DNA of 64,000 nucleotides, taken from Ophiostoma sp. CBS 140.51. Taxonomy: Eukaryota > Ascomycota > Sordariomycetes > Ophiostomatales > Ophiostomataceae. A program made the translations under genes and the position numbers. Shown one piece after another: positions 20,063 to 29,536 of the stretch (the first letter of the stretch is position 1; each line of letters begins with the position of its first letter). Under the pieces are notes generated by a model. The model was not told the DNA's origin and searched no databases. It worked only from the letters and a program-made list of their open reading frames with translations. The DNA is taken from positions 100,085 through 164,084 of the forward strand of contig JANSLP010000044.1 in the NCBI GenBank assembly GCA_029298735.1, in the 5' to 3' direction.

Positions 20063-21427
20063 ATGTCTCCCATCAACATTGGTATTGTCGGTGCGGGCAT
20101 TGGTGGTCTGGCCACGGCCATTGCGCTCGCACGCGCTGGTGCCACCGTGACTGTCCTCGAGTCCGCTGCCGAGCTCGGCGAGATCGGCGCCGGTATCCAG
20201 ATGACACCCAACGTTTCTATTCTCCTCAAGCGCTGGGGCGTCGACAAGGAGATTGGCGACAACCTCGTGCGCTTTGAGGAGCTCAACATGCGCCGCAAGG
20301 ACGGCACGCCCGTCGGACACACCAAAATTGCCACCCTCGAGAAGACGCTGAACCGACCGTGGTGGGTCGTGCACCGCGCACACCTGCATGAGGGTCTGGT
20401 CACTGTGGCCGAGCGGCTGGGCGTCAAGCTGATTGTCGATGCCGCTGTGACGGCGCTCGAGTACGCCAAGAACCAGAGCGTGACCGTCACCTCGCGCAAG
20501 GGCACGTTCGTGTTTGACTTTGTTGTCGGCGCCGACGGCATCAACAGTGTGACGCGCAAGTCGCTGTTCCCCGACGTGGCCCCTGAGCCGCCGACCACCA
20601 ACTGCGCCTACCGCGCCATTGTCCCCTACGAGCAGATCCGCAAGGACCCTGTTGCCCGTGAGCTGATTGAGAAGAAGACCATGGAGGTCTGGATGGCCGA
20701 CAACGCCTACATTATCACCTACCCCATTTGTGCGGGCACCATGTTCAACTTGGTCTTGTCGCACCACCGCCCGGAAAAGCTTCGCGCCACCCAGCACGAC
20801 GTCCCCATCCACGAGCTGCACAACGAGTACAAGGACTTTGACCCCCGGATCAAGCGCGTCGTTGACATGATTGACAGCACCTCGCGCTGGCCGCTGATGG
20901 TGACGGGCCCTCTCAAGTCGTGGTCCTCCCCCCGCAAGAATGTTGTCCTCACCGGTGACGCCGCTCACTCCATGGTCAACCACATGGCTCAGGGCGCCGC
21001 TACCGCCATGGAGGATGGTGCCTTCCTCGGCAAGTGCATCGCCAAGGTTGTGGAGGGCAAGCTCCGCCTCGACGAGGCCGTCGATATCTACGAAAAGGAG
21101 CGCATGCCCAAGGCTTTCGCCAAGCAGCAGGTGTCCTTCCTCAACGGCGCCATCTGGCACTTGCCCGACGGCCCTGCCCAGCAGGCCCGCGACGCCGTCA
21201 TGGCGCCTGAGCTGCAGGGCCAGTACTATGTCAAGAGCAGCAACCTGTACGGTGACCCCAAGACGGTTCTGGACGTCTACGGCTATGATGCCGAGCAGCA
21301 CGCCGACACTGCGCTGGCAGCACTGCTCAATGGCGGCCGCGAGCCGGTGGATGCCAACACGGGCATTGCCAAGTCGCTCGAGGACGAGTTTATCAACTGG
21401 TTCCAGGCCGAGAAGGCGAAGCTGTAG
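20063..21427 (+). CDS. FAD-dependent aromatic monooxygenase (salicylate-hydroxylase type)
   Basis: Intronless, 454 residues. The Rossmann motif GIVGAGIGG (residues 7-15) and its acidic strand end (VTVLESA, Glu33) bind the FAD ADP moiety. VGADG at 156-159 is the DG motif, and GDAAHSMVNHMAQGAATAMEDG from 298 is the GD motif contacting the FAD ribityl chain. This order and the length are those of class A flavin hydroxylases such as salicylate 1-hydroxylase, 3-hydroxybenzoate 6-hydroxylase and 6-hydroxynicotinate 3-monooxygenase, which use NAD(P)H and O2 to hydroxylate an aromatic acid. It ends in KAKL with no SKL-type peroxisomal signal. It is transcribed away from the alpha/beta-hydrolase; the permease and SSADH follow. 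Confidence 0.93.
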   Translation: MSPINIGIVGAGIGGLATAIALARAGATVTVLESAAELGEIGAGIQMTPNVSILLKRWGVDKEIGDNLVRFEELNMRRKDGTPVGHTKIATLEKTLNRPWWVVHRAHLHEGLVTVAERLGVKLIVDAAVTALEYAKNQSVTVTSRKGTFVFDFVVGADGINSVTRKSLFPDVAPEPPTTNCAYRAIVPYEQIRKDPVARELIEKKTMEVWMADNAYIITYPICAGTMFNLVLSHHRPEKLRATQHDVPIHELHNEYKDFDPRIKRVVDMIDSTSRWPLMVTGPLKSWSSPRKNVVLTGDAAHSMVNHMAQGAATAMEDGAFLGKCIAKVVEGKLRLDEAVDIYEKERMPKAFAKQQVSFLNGAIWHLPDGPAQQARDAVMAPELQGQYYVKSSNLYGDPKTVLDVYGYDAEQHADTALAALLNGGREPVDANTGIAKSLEDEFINWFQAEKAKL

Positions 21428-22785
21428 GCGATGGAGGCGAGTCGAAGAATAGACGGCGCGAAGCCGAGTCTGGGCTAGATGACAAAATAAGGGGCGTCTG
21501 TATTTATAGCGCGATGATTTATCATAGAATTTGAATACATTGAATACCACAAAAAACTGATGATGAGATGCATGTGCCGTGATACGAATGGGATAATGTG
21601 ATACAGCGTTGGTATCCATTTATAATAACCCTATTTGGTCTTTGGTGCAGTTTCGTGTAAGTGGCGTAAATTCACAGATCGGTGTTGATATGTGAAGATT
21701 ATCACTGCAAAACGTATAAGTACACAGTACAATATAAATGCTTGCCGAAAAGTACGTGTCACAAAGTACATAGTGTGAATAATTGTCTTGGTACGACAAT
21801 AAAACAGATAATGTTTTTGTCGACTAATTTTTTCCGTGTCCGATGACAACCTACGTTTTTATTCCCACGAAGGCGATGTCAAAGCCTCCCCGTCACATTT
21901 GTTAGCCATTTTCCTCTTCTCTTCTCTCCCAAGACGCCGACTTAAGCCAAGACAGCTCCTCCACACTAACCTTTGAAGTCTTTGGCCAGCCCCGTGGAGT
22001 CGACGAGATAAAGGATGAAGAAAAGTAAGAAAAAAGTTGGGGTAAGGTTCTCATCGTCAAACTTTATCTCCCCGAATTTGGGGAACGCCTCCTTGTGCCC
22101 CTGTCTGCCAAGCTGTCTCTCACGTTCTTCGACTGTTCTGTGGTTGATGACCATCGCGTGCATGCCCAGCCTTTTAGACTCGAAAAAGCACAGACGATCG
22201 GGAGGGAAGCCGACGAGACATTTTTTTGTCGACGCGCCTGTATTCTCATCCTTTCTTCATCCTGCCCAACAACTCGAGTGCCGACTGATAAGACCGGCCC
22301 TGACGATGAATTCTGCAGGGTGACAGCATGGGATAACATTTCCCAGTGCTCTGTTCCCTTCTCGCCCATGATTGTTGCCCACAACCAGCCCACCTCAATG
22401 ATAGACGGCCGCGTCATTGCACAGCGACCCTAGACATCCTGTCCATCTTTTGACATCCCACTTTCCCCGGACCCCATACCCCAATACCCCAATACCCTTC
22501 TCCTTGTCCATTCCCTATTTCAACGGTTCCCTATCGACGCGTGTTTGGCACTGCACCGACCCAAGACCAGTCGTTCCTGCCAATCCCTCTGTCCCTCCGC
22601 GCCTTCCCCAAACATCACCTTCTCATATAAGTACTCACCTCTTTCTCTTTGTGGTACCTTCCGTCTGGTGCTCTAATCATCTCCTGCCAAGCCAGCCTCA
22701 TCAATCACCATCATCCTGAACCCTCCATCACTTCATCTCTCATAATCATCTTTGCTTTCTCATTCGCCGTCTTCTGTCGGCCGCT
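21428..22785. other. intergenic region, probable promoter and leader of the permease
   Basis: No gene is supported in these 1.36 kb. The first part is AT-rich 3' flank. The last 350 bp are pyrimidine-rich, as in fungal 5' leaders. A CTCCCCGA site with an inverted repeat lies at 22068. Confidence 0.5.
22068..22084. promoter_or_regulatory. CTCCCCGA with TCCCC-N6-GGGGA inverted repeat, permease promoter
   Basis: CTCCCCGA at 22068-22075 shares the ten-base context ATCTCCCCGAA with the site at 19697. Here it forms an inverted repeat, TCCCC GAATTT GGGGA, ending at 22084. It is about 710 bp upstream of the permease ATG. Confidence 0.4.
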
Positions 22786-24273
22786 ATGGACGACAAGCCA
22801 CGGTCGTCGCTCGACGAGGAGCAGAAGCTCGACACGCCGGGCGGTGTTGATGTCGCCGCTCTCGATGCCCGCTCCATCGACCTCACCCATATTGACGTCC
22901 AGGCCGAGAAGGCTCTGGTCCGCAAGATTGACCGCCATGTCGTGCCCGTCGTTATGATTGCCTACCTGCTGTCGTTTCTAGACCGGACCAACATTGGCAA
23001 TGCCAAACTGTTCGGCCTCGAGCGTGATCTCGGGTTGGTCGGCTCGCAGTACAACATTGCCGTCGCCGTCCTTTTCGTTCCCTATGTGCTTGTCGAAGTG
23101 CCGAGCAATCTGTTGCTCAAGCGGTTCACACCCTCACGGTGGTTAGCTACACTGGCCTTTCTGTGGGGCATCGTGTCGACACTGATGGGGATTGTCCAGA
23201 GCTTTGGCGGACTGGTGGCGTGCCGTTTGATCCTCGGTCTCTTGGAGGGTGGCCTCTTCCCCGGCTTGACTGTCTACTTGACACTCTTTTACACGAAACA
23301 GGAGCTCGCTCTGCGCATCGGTTACTTGTTTGTCAGTTCCGCCCTCGCTGGCGCCTGTGGTGGCTTGTTGGCCTACGGCATCGGTTTCTTGGACGGCACA
23401 CGGGGCATGTCCGGCTGGCGCTGGGTTTTCATTCTGGAAGGAATACCGACGGCCCTTTTTGGCATCGCCATGTGGTTCCTGTTGGCCGACGAGCCCCAGA
23501 CTGCCTGGTTTTTGAAGGCCGAAGAACGCACCATGCTCGTCGCCCGCCTACAACGCCAGACGGGCTACCACCAGGAGCTTGACCGTGCCGACGCCATCAA
23601 GGCCTTTAAAGACTGGAAGGTGTGGCTGTTTGCAGCTGGCCAGTTTGGCGTCAACTCAATGCTATACAGCTACTCAGTCTTCTTGCCGAGTATTGTTAGC
23701 GGGTTGGGCACATGGACCAAGCCGCAGTCGCAGGCTCTGACGGTGCCCTGCTATGTGCTAGGAGCGGCCGGCTACTTGATTGTAGCCCGTCTGTCTGACG
23801 CTCACCAGCTGCGTGGCCCTTACCAGATTGGTGCCGCTTCCTTGTGCATCATCGGCTACGGCATCTCCATGGCGCCCGCGAGTTCGGCTGTACACTATTT
23901 CGCTACCTTCCTCATTTCACTCGGACTGTTTATTGCCGTCGGCATCCCCCTCGCCTGGCTGCCTTCCAACACGCCCCGCTACGGCAAACGCACCACTGCT
24001 TCGGCCATCCAGATTATGGTCTGCAACTGCTCCGGTATTGTCTCGCCCTTTTTGTACCCCGCCTCGGATGCACCGCGCTACATTATGGGCTACAGCGTGT
24101 CAATTGCCTTGTTGGCCTATGGCATCGGCATCTACGGGTTCTTGTCGTTCTACTACGACCGCATGAACAAACGCCGTGCCGCCGGTAAGGAGGACCACAA
24201 GGTGGCGGGTATGACGGACGCCGAAATCAATGCTCTCGGTGATGAGAGCCCGCGGTTTGTGTACACAATCTAG
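22786..24273 (+). CDS. ACS-family MFS permease (DAL5/TNA1-like organic-anion transporter)
   Basis: Intronless, 495 residues, about twelve membrane spans. The N-terminal cytoplasmic part ends in EKALVRKIDRHVVPVV, followed by LLSFLDRTNIGNAK, the family signature of anion:cation symporters. VPSNLLLKRF, ILGLLEGGLFPGLTVYL and GWRWVFILEGIPT then follow in order, and WLPSNTPRYGKRTTASAIQI lies in the second half. Relatives carry allantoate, nicotinate, pantothenate, tartrate or other small organic acids together with protons. In its setting it is the likely importer of the compound attacked by the neighbouring monooxygenase; the substrate itself is inference. Confidence 0.92.
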   Translation: MDDKPRSSLDEEQKLDTPGGVDVAALDARSIDLTHIDVQAEKALVRKIDRHVVPVVMIAYLLSFLDRTNIGNAKLFGLERDLGLVGSQYNIAVAVLFVPYVLVEVPSNLLLKRFTPSRWLATLAFLWGIVSTLMGIVQSFGGLVACRLILGLLEGGLFPGLTVYLTLFYTKQELALRIGYLFVSSALAGACGGLLAYGIGFLDGTRGMSGWRWVFILEGIPTALFGIAMWFLLADEPQTAWFLKAEERTMLVARLQRQTGYHQELDRADAIKAFKDWKVWLFAAGQFGVNSMLYSYSVFLPSIVSGLGTWTKPQSQALTVPCYVLGAAGYLIVARLSDAHQLRGPYQIGAASLCIIGYGISMAPASSAVHYFATFLISLGLFIAVGIPLAWLPSNTPRYGKRTTASAIQIMVCNCSGIVSPFLYPASDAPRYIMGYSVSIALLAYGIGIYGFLSFYYDRMNKRRAAGKEDHKVAGMTDAEINALGDESPRFVYTI

Positions 24274-24737
24274 AGAAGGGATAAACATAGTAGATATTAA
24301 AAGCACATAGCTCAAACAGTTGATAAATTGATGATAACCCTATGGTGGCCTTTCTATTCGTTAGGTTATTGCGGTGCTGATCTGGTTGAACGGATTTGTG
24401 ATGTAGGATGAGAAAAAAAGAGAGAGAGAGAGAAGGAGATGAACGAACGTGGGGTTTCTTGAATACTTCACCACGACAGTATGCGCCAACAATCAGTCCC
24501 TCGTACCTGCCGAAACAAACTTGCTCAATGAGTTCACTACAAAGTTCAAAGCTGCCAGGTGCTAACTAGGAAAGAACGACTAAGAAGGCAAACAAAATCA
24601 GAAGGTGCGGTGCACCAATATGGTCAGCGGGAAGGTACATGAAGATGCAAGAAGGTGCAATGAGGTATAAACAAATACTCATAGTTCTTTTTGTCACTAT
24701 CTTTTCGCTCTCCCATCACTTCTTCCTCACACCACTC
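24274..24737. other. convergent 3' region between permease and dehydrogenase
   Basis: About 460 bp with no gene, including a short GA-repeat near 24415-24435. Both flanking genes end here. Confidence 0.6.
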
Positions 24738-26324
24738 TTACAACCGACTTTGCACCCGCTCCGCACCCAGCGTGATGGTCTTCACCGACATGTACTCCTC
24801 GATGCCGTACTTGCTGCCCTCACGACCGAAACCACTTGACTTGACACCGCCAAAAGGAGCTGCCGCATCACTGATGATGCCTGTGTTGAGGCCGACCATG
24901 CCGACATCGAGAGATCGAGCCACTCGCCATGCACGGTGCACATCCCGGCTAAAGACGTAGGCCGCCAGACCAAACTCAGTGCTGTTGGCTAGCTGCAGAG
25001 CTTCGGCTTCCGTGTCAAACCGGAACAGACCGGCCACGGGACCAAACGTTTCCTCGGAGGCGATACGCATGTCTGATGTGATGTTGGTCAAGACAGTCGG
25101 TTGAACAAAGGCAGCCGTGGCACCTGTCACCGAACCGCCCACCAGCACTTTGGCTCCTTTCTGGACTGCATCATGGACGTGTGACTCGGCCTTGGCAGCC
25201 GCCCGAGAATGAATGAGAGGACCATGTGTTGTGCCAGCCTTGGAACCGTCACCGAGGACAAACTCCCGGCGGACCCGCTCAGCCAGGCGGGCGGAAAATT
25301 TGTCGTACACGCCAGACTGAATGTACAGCCGGTTGGCACATACACAAGTCTGACCAGACGCACGGAACTTGCTGATAAGTGCGCCTTCCACGGCCGCTTC
25401 AAGATCGGCGTCGTCAAACACAATGAAGGGGGCATTGCCGCCCAGCTCCAGCGAGACTTTCTTCAGGGTACCACCAGGCGTGTTTCCGGCACACTGCTGC
25501 ATCAACAGCTTGCCCACCGCCGTCGAGCCCGTAAACGAGACCTTGTGCACAAGTGGCGACGACGTCAGAGCGGCACCAATGGCGGGCGTGTTGGCCGTGC
25601 TCGCAGTCACCACATTCAGGACACCACGGGGCATGCCCGCCCGGCGGGCCAGTTCCACAAGAGCATTGGCTGTAAACGGTGTCTCACCCGCGGGCTTGAT
25701 AATAGCCGTACAGCCCGCAGCCAGAGCGGCACCGGCTTTGCGTGTAATCATGGCCGCCGGGAAATTCCACGGCGTGACGAGGGCACAGACACCGATGGGC
25801 TCGCGGACGGTGACGACCTGGCTGGCGCCGGGACGGTTGCCTGCGGGCACGGTGTCACCATAGACGCGAGGCGCCTCTTCGCTGAACCACTCCAAAAAGC
25901 TGGCCGCATAGACGACTTCACCGCGGGCTTCCGCCAATGGTTTGCCCATCTCTGCCGTCAGGACCACAGCGAGATCGTCGGCATTGGCCATGACCAGATC
26001 GTACCAGCAGCGCAGCAGTCGGGCACGCTCGCGAGGTGCCGTGTCACGGAAGGAAGAGAACGCATTGTGAGCGGCGTTGATGGCGCGGTTGGTCTCGGCG
26101 ACCGAAAAGTCGGGGCAGGCGCCGATACGCTGGTCGTTGGCTGGGTTGAGAACGTCAAAAGTCTTGCCGGACGCGGCCGTCACCCAGGCGCCGTCAATGT
26201 GGCCCTTTTCTATGAACAGAGAAGCATCTTTGAGCTGTGAGTGAGTATTAGTAACGATTTGCCTCGTCTTGTCTTATTTTGTCTTTCTCCAACTTACTTT
26301 TGACAACACTGGATGTGTAGACAT
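24738..26324 (-). CDS. succinate-semialdehyde dehydrogenase (aldehyde dehydrogenase superfamily)
   Basis: Two exons: 26298-26324 (nine codons, MSTHPVLSK) and 24738-26234, joined over a 63-nt GTAAGT...CACAG intron, give 507 residues. TPWNFPAAMITRK binds the nicotinamide cofactor. FTGSTAVGK, VSLELGGNAPF (catalytic Glu272) and GQTCVCANR (catalytic Cys306) form the active site. The tail EGSKYGIEEYMSVKTI is characteristic of SSADH (GabD/Uga2 group). It oxidises succinic semialdehyde to succinate, using NAD(P)+, and feeds the citric-acid cycle. The N terminus is short, without a strong mitochondrial presequence, so it is probably cytosolic. Two CTCCCCGA octamers lie about 375 bp upstream. GABA breakdown is the other usual role of this enzyme. 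Confidence 0.93.
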
Positions 26325-26694
26325 TGCGACGATTTGATTTTATTCGATTAGATCTGTTGTTTTTTCGACACCGAGATACAAATAACCCTTGAATACTTGT
26401 TACACGAGCATTATTTACAATCGACCAGACGCTTCCTGACTTACACGGCCATGATGACAAGCATCTGCCTCACAACAGCTTCACTCGGCACCATCGGGCT
26501 TCGGGACATACTCGTCCTGTCTTTTCCTCTTCTTCCCGTCTCCAGTGGAGCCTTGGAGATATTTTCCTTGAAGATTCAACGTGCATGGCTGTCTGCAGCT
26601 AGCTTTCTTGGCTGTCAATGGTCTGGATCACAACAACTTCCCGCAGTGTCACACTCCATGTTGGCGCCGATTTTGTTGGCTCCTACCCGCCTAA

Positions 26695-26711
26695 CTCCCC
26701 GACCTCCCCGA
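26695..26711. promoter_or_regulatory. paired CTCCCCGA octamers, dehydrogenase promoter
   Basis: Two CTCCCCGA copies start at 26695 and 26704, nine bases apart, so they face the same side of the helix within one turn. They lie 371-387 bp upstream of the SSADH start and beyond the 3' end of the regulator gene. Confidence 0.4.
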
Positions 26712-26925
26712 TGCGACAGGGCTCACCCACGCTACCGACCTAAGCTACGATATCCACATCACAAGTTGGGACGAAAAGGTTGCATCAGAGCGATGTTCTC
26801 AATATTTCTCATTTATGTATCTTGAGAATAACATCCCGAACTCCGACATAAAAGCGAAGAGGCCGAGACCAAGTCGGCGACATACCGTGCATCGCGGGAT
26901 TCTTTGTTTATTTTCTACCCCACGC

Positions 26926-29382
26926 TCAATAATACATCAACCACTCGCCCGATTCGTTTTCGTCGAGGGCTTGCGAAGCCATGTCAAAGTCGTCACCAAA
27001 GAGATTGTCCCGGATTGGCTGGCCAGGGTGGTCGAGTATGTCACCTCCGTTGATGCCATTTCCAACTCCGCCATCAACTATAGTACTATCCTCATCGTCC
27101 AGTAGACAGTCCGGCAGCATCATCGACCCAAAACCCAGTCCCATTCCAAGTCCGCTCATGTTCATGTCGTTAAAGTATTCATCACCAATCATGACACTGT
27201 CACCCGCCATGTCCGTCAATATGCGCGAGCACTCATCCTGCTGGTCCTCGTCTCCCTGCAAAGTGTGGAGGGTCGACATTTTCGACTGCAGTTCCGTCCT
27301 GAGTTGGGCCACCGTCTGCCGCGGTCCTGTATGTGTGCCGTCGGCAATCGCATCCACCACGCTCTGCTTGATAATGTCAAACGCATCGCGATACTTGCGC
27401 GCACCGGGCCACCGTTCGGTGATGACGAACAGGACGATGGAGCAGGCGTAAATGTCATTGCTCGTACTGCTCTTGCTGATGAGCGACGGATCGACCCATG
27501 CACAGTAGATCAATGTCAGACCTGCCATGAAGACCGACTGCAGCCCCATCAACGAGTACCCGACCGTCATGTGCTGGTGCAAGTGCTTATACGTCCGACA
27601 GACGCCGCCACAGGCTTCGGCACAAGCCTGCAGGTAGCGAGCAGGCACGTCCGGACGGGACACTTGTGGGTACAACAACAAACGGACAGAGGCATAGTAG
27701 TACACCATGTAGCGCTCGTCTTCTTTGGGTGGTGACATGGTCGAGGAGAAGTCGTTGCTATTGTTGACGGAAGTCGTACGTTGTGGGATGTTCTTCTTCC
27801 AGTCATCCAGCTGTTCCAGGAAGGCATCAATCTCGGCATCCATCACTTCCGCATTGCGGTCCACTCGGTAAATGTTCTGTTGGATGTCAGACTCGATTAT
27901 GCGCAGTTTTGTTAAGTGGATGAACGGAGATAGTGTGGTCGTGCGACGGCGAGTACTCTCGGGCTGTCTCGCCCATGCAGCCAGGCCTGCATCCGTGGCT
28001 GCTTCATCCACTTCGAGTGGCAGGGGTACATCAATGTCGCGGTCCGAGATGGTGAACGGCCGGCCCAGTGTGATGGATACCTGTCGGTCCAAGTTGTAGC
28101 ACGACCAGAACAGACGTTTAGTGAGCTCATGCATAAGCCGTGGTCGGCGGGCACCCGCTTGTTGCATCGCTGCAGTCCGTCGATGCAGACCCAGATCGAC
28201 GGCAATCCGCATCGCCAGACCGACATACGTCCATGCACCGGGGCCCTGGGGTGCTCTCAAACAGTGGATCGCCAACAACATCAGAGTCTGTACGGACCGT
28301 ACGTCGTGCAGTTGCAAGATGGCGTCCAACAGCTTGAGAGCGGCCGTGTGGTGTTGCTCGGGGAAGAACCGGCCGGCCTCGACGCCCGTCGTCTCCAAGA
28401 AACGGCCGCCAATGGCGTAAACCAAATGCAGGACACAAACTTCATAGGCGCTCGTGAGACCGCCAGCTCGCCGGGCATGCAGATCGAGTAAAGCTGGAGA
28501 GTGCAGGATGGGAAAGGCCGTCGAGGCATGTGTCAGGTAGCCGGCCAGCATGCGGTCCGCAATCGGTGGAGGGATGTGCGAGAAGGCGTGCGGGTCAAAG
28601 TGGTCAACGTTCATCACTCCAAACGTATCACTGGCCTCACCGCCTTCGGTGTCTCGTCCCAGATGCGCCTTGACACTGCTAATCTTGCTCGACGCCCTCA
28701 TCGAATTCTTGCCCTTGACCATCGACCCCACCAGCCGGCCCATGGTAATGTGCGACGTCGCACCCATGTAACCGCCGTTGGCTGCCAGCGATAAGTCACG
28801 CAGAATGGTAATCATCGAGTCAACGTCGGGTGTCAATGGCATGTCGTCGTCCGGAATGTCAGGATCAGCATCTCCATCGACGTCGGCATCTTCCGAGCTG
28901 GACACCTCAACACCGTTGCTCGAGGGGGGTCTGTCTTTTGTAGAGGTAGCAGTCGACGAAGTCGACTTTGTTTCGGTCTTCGCTGCTGTCACCGCAGACT
29001 TAGTCGTCGTCGTCGACGTCTCCACCGGCAAATACTGCCAGTGGTCCGCCCCCACATCCCGCCGGCCCGTCTCCGTCAAGTAACTCTCTAAGTCAGCCAC
29101 CCTCTTCTCGAGAGCCTTGACATACCGCGCTTTTCCAAATGGCATATACTTGCTTGGCAACACATAGGCGCACGTAGCACCTTGGGCATCACACTTGGCA
29201 CAGCTCGGCCGCACGCCGTCACACTTTTGCTTGCGTGCCTTGCAGCGCTGGCAGGCCAGAGCAACACGGGCACGGCGGCTTTCAGAAGAGTTTCCGGACT
29301 GAGACCCAGGAGTCTCGCCTGTGGTGGCCAGCGTAATCTGCCAGCTTTGAAAAGCATCCTTGAGAGCGGGGTGGGATGTCAT
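26926..29382 (-). CDS. Zn(II)2Cys6 transcription factor, probable regulator of the catabolic block
   Basis: Intronless, 818 residues, ATG at 29382. The zinc cluster occupies residues 44-71 (CQRCKARKQKCDG...CAKCDAQGATC, CX2CX6CX6CX2CX6C), followed by a linker FGKARYVKALEKRVADLESYL. An acidic/Ser-rich hinge (about 100-190) leads to the fungal_trans domain (HASTAFPILHSPALLDLHAR, LGLHRRTAAMQ, KRLFWSCYNLDRQVSITLGRPF). An acidic C-terminal tail ends in GEWLMYY, a plausible activation region. It resembles the cutinase transcription factor 1-beta group. Its position beside SSADH, permease and monooxygenase suggests pathway-specific control; that link is inference. Confidence 0.92.
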   Translation of the reverse strand: MTSHPALKDAFQSWQITLATTGETPGSQSGNSSESRRARVALACQRCKARKQKCDGVRPSCAKCDAQGATCAYVLPSKYMPFGKARYVKALEKRVADLESYLTETGRRDVGADHWQYLPVETSTTTTKSAVTAAKTETKSTSSTATSTKDRPPSSNGVEVSSSEDADVDGDADPDIPDDDMPLTPDVDSMITILRDLSLAANGGYMGATSHITMGRLVGSMVKGKNSMRASSKISSVKAHLGRDTEGGEASDTFGVMNVDHFDPHAFSHIPPPIADRMLAGYLTHASTAFPILHSPALLDLHARRAGGLTSAYEVCVLHLVYAIGGRFLETTGVEAGRFFPEQHHTAALKLLDAILQLHDVRSVQTLMLLAIHCLRAPQGPGAWTYVGLAMRIAVDLGLHRRTAAMQQAGARRPRLMHELTKRLFWSCYNLDRQVSITLGRPFTISDRDIDVPLPLEVDEAATDAGLAAWARQPESTRRRTTTLSPFIHLTKLRIIESDIQQNIYRVDRNAEVMDAEIDAFLEQLDDWKKNIPQRTTSVNNSNDFSSTMSPPKEDERYMVYYYASVRLLLYPQVSRPDVPARYLQACAEACGGVCRTYKHLHQHMTVGYSLMGLQSVFMAGLTLIYCAWVDPSLISKSSTSNDIYACSIVLFVITERWPGARKYRDAFDIIKQSVVDAIADGTHTGPRQTVAQLRTELQSKMSTLHTLQGDEDQQDECSRILTDMAGDSVMIGDEYFNDMNMSGLGMGLGFGSMMLPDCLLDDEDSTIVDGGVGNGINGGDILDHPGQPIRDNLFGDDFDMASQALDENESGEWLMYY

Positions 29383-29515
29383 GTTGAAGGATATAGTCGG
29401 CTTCAGTATATAGGGCTCTGGGTGTTAGATGGAGTACTGACACATCATACGATCAAGATGATGTATCATTCCACGATCTGAAAAGATGCTCAATTACATC
29501 GACATTTACATCACC

Positions 29516-29536
29516 GAGGGGAGGTCCCCTCCCCTC
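29516..29536. promoter_or_regulatory. GC-rich inverted repeat with overlapping AGGGG/CCCCT elements
   Basis: GAGGGGAG, a 5-base loop GTCCC and CTCCCCTC form a perfect 8-bp stem 134 bp upstream of the regulator ATG. Each arm contains the stress-response core AGGGG. It could bind STRE-type zinc-finger factors or act as an autoregulatory site. Confidence 0.45.

Noticed and set aside
20021..21619. 532-codon minus-strand ORF opposite the flavin monooxygenase
   Set aside because: Long antisense frame caused by GC-rich third positions; the sense strand has clear FAD motifs.
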